The translations under genes were made by a program, and so were the position numbers. From positions 1 to 8,259 of the forward strand of contig JAEYYZ010000037.1 in the NCBI GenBank assembly GCA_023428185.1: a DNA stretch of 8,259 bases. The letters are read 5' to 3'. Positions 6,915-8,259 of this stretch are shown here, piece after piece. The notes under the pieces were generated by a model. The model was given only the letters and a program-made list of their open reading frames with translations. It did not search any database and was not told where the DNA came from. Position 1 is the first letter of the stretch; each line of letters opens with the position of its first letter. Origin of the DNA: Actinomycetes bacterium (lineage in GTDB: Bacteria > Actinomycetota > Actinomycetes > Actinomycetales > Demequinaceae).

Positions 6915-6941
6915 GCACTAGCCGTCGGAACCAGTAGGCCG
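6840..6941. repeat. Long-range inverted repeat with 15-bp arms
   Basis: Arms 6840-6854 (CGGCCTACTGGTTTC) and 6927-6941 (GGAACCAGTAGGCCG) pair over 15 positions with a single G-T wobble and enclose 72 nt. The right arm can instead pair with 6901-6914 in 12 of 14 positions (including one G-T) with a 12-nt loop. Two mutually exclusive folds are therefore possible. Confidence 0.55.
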
Positions 6942-6966
6942 GAGGTGGGGCTCAGCCTCACCTCCG
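6940..6966. terminator. GC-rich hairpin, likely bidirectional terminator
   Basis: CGGAGGTGGGG (6940-6950) pairs with CCTCACCTCCG (6956-6966), 11 bp with one G-T pair and a CTCAG loop. It stands between convergent genes, where it could stop transcription from either side. It lacks a T-run, as many actinobacterial terminators do. Its left end overlaps the right arm of the longer inverted repeat by two bases. Confidence 0.45.
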
Positions 6967-6977
6967 AGCCGTACGCC

Positions 6978-7007
6978 GTTGGCGGCGCGACTTAACGCGC
7001 CGTCAAC
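6978..7007 (-). terminator. Hairpin terminator behind the unknown gene
   Basis: GTTGGCGGCGCG (6978-6989) and CGCGCCGTCAAC (6996-7007) pair over 12 positions with one G-T wobble and the loop ACTTAA. It begins 8 nt past the stop codon at 7016, a standard terminator position for the minus-strand gene. No T-run follows. Confidence 0.55.
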
Positions 7008-7015
7008 AAGACAAC

Positions 7016-7645
7016 TCAGTCGAGCTTTCCGTCGCGCCACAGGTGGGCGCAGCGCTCGAGGTCTTCGCCGGTGCGCAACAACTGGGCGGCACGCAAAGTG
7101 GAGCGGTGGGCCCTGGCATCGGCGTGGCCCTCATCGGTTTCAGCCTCGAAGGCCGCGCCTGTAGCCACTACCCGGCAGAAGGCTCCGGCGCGTTCCAGCG
7201 CCACTGCAAGGTCGCCGGTGAACACGCCGGAAAGGATTGCGTCCGCGAGCCTGCGCACTTCGTCCGGCCCGGGCGGGTCTTCAACGCCCGCGATGGCGTG
7301 CCGCACTTGAGCCGCATGAACTCCGTGGTGATAGGACCTGGCCACAGCATCGGCTGAATGTTTGACCCATTCGCGCAGCATGTAGATGCGCCACAACGCA
7401 CCGGGAAGCGTGTGGGGCTCGGCTTTGGACCACATCATGGCTACGGCGTCTATGCCTTCGTCGTCCACCAAGTGAATGAGCCGGGCCACGAGTTCCGGGT
7501 CCTGGGATTCGCGAACCTGGGAGACCACGGCGAGCGCGGTTTCGTGGGCGATGAGTGCCACGTCCAAGGGGTCAATGTCGCCCTCGATCTGTTCCGCTTC
7601 TTCCATGTCCAGCATCGCTGGGCGGCGGAACCGACGTTCAACCAT
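7016..7645 (-). CDS. Conserved-type protein of unknown function, coupled to msrB
   Basis: The 209-residue protein has no signal peptide, no membrane segment and no metal-binding or catalytic motif that I recognise. It looks soluble and largely helical. Notable stretches are an acidic region at 14-26 (MEEAEQIEGDIDP), LIHLVDDEGIDAVAMMWS (56-73), LPGALWRIYMLREWV (80-94), the turn DPPGPDEVRRLADAI (123-137) and TGDLAVALERAGAF (143-156), and it ends RTGEDLERCAHLWRDGKLD. From memory, similar sequences occur in other actinobacteria without an assigned function, so I do not name one. ATG 7645 is 3 nt beyond the msrB stop, with a GAGG about 8 nt upstream inside msrB, so it is co-transcribed and probably translationally coupled. 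An alternative ATG at 7615 would remove ten residues. Coupling to msrB hints at, but does not show, a role in oxidative-stress physiology. Confidence 0.8.
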   Translation of the reverse strand: MVERRFRRPAMLDMEEAEQIEGDIDPLDVALIAHETALAVVSQVRESQDPELVARLIHLVDDEGIDAVAMMWSKAEPHTLPGALWRIYMLREWVKHSADAVARSYHHGVHAAQVRHAIAGVEDPPGPDEVRRLADAILSGVFTGDLAVALERAGAFCRVVATGAAFEAETDEGHADARAHRSTLRAAQLLRTGEDLERCAHLWRDGKLD

Positions 7646-7648
7646 GCG

Positions 7649-8104
7649 CTACGCCTCGGCGTCCTGGGTGGGGGCGTCATCAGGCGCCGCGCTGGCGCCC
7701 GCGCCGTCACCTGCGTCAAAGCTCAAGGACACGGAGTTGATGCAATACCGGTCTCCGGTGGGGGTCTGCGGAGCGTCGGGAAACACGTGACCCAAGTGGG
7801 AATCGCATGCGGCGCAACGCACTTCCGTGCGCACCATGCCATGCGAGCGATCCTCGAGCAGCGTCACGGCATCGGAATCCTTGGCCTCGTAGAAGGAGGG
7901 CCAGCCGCAGTGGGAGTCAAACTTGGTCTCTGCGGTGAACAGTTCCGCGCCGCACGCCCGGCACTTGAAGGTGCCCGCGCGCTTCTCGTCCAGCAGAGCA
8001 CCGGTCCACGGCCGCTCAGTGCCTGCGAGGCGAAGCACCTGGTATTCGATGTCACTGAGTTGTGCGCGCCACTCGGCATCGGTCTTGATGATCTTGGGGC
8101 TCAT
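7649..8104 (-). CDS. msrB: Peptide-methionine (R)-S-oxide reductase MsrB
   Basis: The 151-residue cytoplasmic enzyme reduces the R-epimer of methionine sulfoxide in proteins, repairing oxidative damage. Two CxxC pairs, C48/C51 (CRAC) and C97/C100 (CAAC), should bind structural zinc. CGWPSF (66-71) contains the likely resolving cysteine C66. HLGHVFPD (103-110) and RYCINSVSL (119-127) form the active site, with C121 catalytic. After residue 130 comes an Ala/Asp-rich tail of about 20 residues that is not part of the fold. ATG 8104 is chosen because AGGAGGA lies 5 nt upstream; the longer frame to 8125 would cover that ribosome site. A possible -10, TACCGT, lies on the minus strand at 8129-8124. 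The unknown gene follows after 3 nt. Confidence 0.96.
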   Translation of the reverse strand: MSPKIIKTDAEWRAQLSDIEYQVLRLAGTERPWTGALLDEKRAGTFKCRACGAELFTAETKFDSHCGWPSFYEAKDSDAVTLLEDRSHGMVRTEVRCAACDSHLGHVFPDAPQTPTGDRYCINSVSLSFDAGDGAGASAAPDDAPTQDAEA

Positions 8105-8123
8105 GCTGGTCCTCCTCACATCC

Positions 8124-8129
8124 ACGGTA
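8124..8129 (-). promoter_or_regulatory. Possible -10 element of msrB
   Basis: TACCGT on the minus strand fits TANNNT and equals the hexamer proposed upstream of the phosphotransferase gene. Transcription from about 8117 would give a leader of about 13 nt containing the ribosome site. No good -35 is seen, so this is tentative. Confidence 0.3.
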
Positions 8130-8152
8130 CCGGCAGTCCGGCCCGCTAGATG

Positions 8153-8196
8153 CGTATCGCCCGGCCTCCGAGGGGGGGAGGAGACCGGGCGATACG
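8153..8196. terminator. Strong hairpin upstream of msrB, terminator-like
   Basis: CGTATCGCCCGG (8153-8164) and CCGGGCGATACG (8185-8196) are perfect 12-bp reverse complements. Inside, CCTCC (8165-8169) can pair with GGAGG (8177-8181), extending the stem past a 3-nt bulge and leaving a G-rich loop. It most likely ends transcription arriving from the right on the minus strand and insulates msrB. Being symmetrical, it could act in both directions. Confidence 0.65.
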
Positions 8197-8200
8197 ACTT

Positions 8201-8259
8201 CTAGTGCTCCCGCCGGGCTAGGCCCAAGCGGTTACGCCTATTAAGACGCAGGAGCGCGC
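8201..8259 (-). CDS. Possible 3' end of an upstream minus-strand gene (partial)
   Basis: One minus-strand frame reads ALLRLNRRNRLGLARREH and then TAG at 8203-8201, four bases before the strong hairpin. The basic tail and the stop-then-terminator layout suggest the C-terminus of a real gene. Eighteen residues are too few to name it. Alternatively, TATTAA (8239-8244) and AGGAG (8250-8254) on the plus strand could belong to a gene starting just beyond the edge. Confidence 0.3.
   Translation of the reverse strand, partial: ALLRLNRRNRLGLARREH

Larger units (their letters stand above)
6660..7015. other. Gene-free convergent gap rich in hairpins and repeats
   Basis: About 356 nt separate the convergent mutT1 and the unknown minus-strand gene. 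I see no convincing coding region. The plus-strand frame at 6672-6995 is open, but its protein is Arg/Pro/Ala-rich and its internal repeats (RPTGF twice) simply reflect DNA repeats. The stretch holds at least five inverted repeats, three copies of a 14-nt motif and two copies of a TGTCATTT motif, listed separately. Possible readings are bidirectional termination, a repetitive extragenic element, or the decayed end of a transposable element. Confidence 0.8.

Noticed and set aside
6762..6941. CRISPR array
   Set aside because: Only two direct copies and one inverted copy of a short motif occur, with unequal spacing and no cas genes.
6672..6995. Plus-strand open frame of 107 codons in the convergent gap
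   Set aside because: It has no ribosome site, is Arg/Pro/Ala-rich, runs through several hairpins, and its repeated RPTGF peptide comes from the DNA repeats.
7358..8149. 263-codon plus-strand open frame antisense to msrB and its neighbour
   Set aside because: It is a high-GC shadow of two genes with recognised or well-formed products on the other strand, and its protein shows no family features.

Overview
The window is high-GC bacterial DNA with actinobacterial traits: many GTG starts, apparently leaderless promoters, and a ppk1 gene followed directly by a MutT1-type Nudix/histidine-phosphatase fusion, the order known from Mycobacterium (Rv2984-Rv2985). A member of Actinomycetota, perhaps Micrococcales, is the best guess. 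No plasmid, phage or transposase gene is visible.

Left third (minus strand, 1-2177): an iron(III)-type ABC importer. A lipoprotein substrate-binding gene (fbpA-like) is followed 13 nt later by a permease gene (fbpB-like) that runs off the left edge. A perfect 16-bp hairpin sits inside the first codons of the permease gene. Because its frame has no stop inside the window, the permease has to be read out of the raw sequence.

Divergent control region (about 2178-2287): a perfect 8-8-8 inverted repeat encloses the -35 element of the transporter promoter and abuts the -35 of the divergent gene. It is a candidate shared operator.

Middle (plus strand, 2288-6659): a phosphotransferase of the APH/choline-kinase fold with unknown substrate, then polyphosphate kinase ppk1 behind a 65-nt gap that holds a possible PhoP box, then the Nudix/phosphatase fusion overlapping ppk1 by 4 nt. 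The last two form a polyphosphate/nucleotide-pool unit.

Convergent gap (6660-7015): about 356 nt without a convincing gene but packed with hairpins. It also holds three copies of a 14-nt motif and two copies of a TGTCATTT-type motif. This is the least explained part of the window.

Right part (minus strand, 7016-8104): msrB (methionine-R-sulfoxide reductase) followed by a tightly coupled conserved gene of unknown function. Upstream of msrB is a strong terminator-like hairpin and possibly the last codons of another minus-strand gene at the right edge.

Most of the window is ordinary chromosomal housekeeping. The points worth checking are the regulatory structures and the repeat-rich convergent gap. 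I do not see a clear undescribed multi-gene system.
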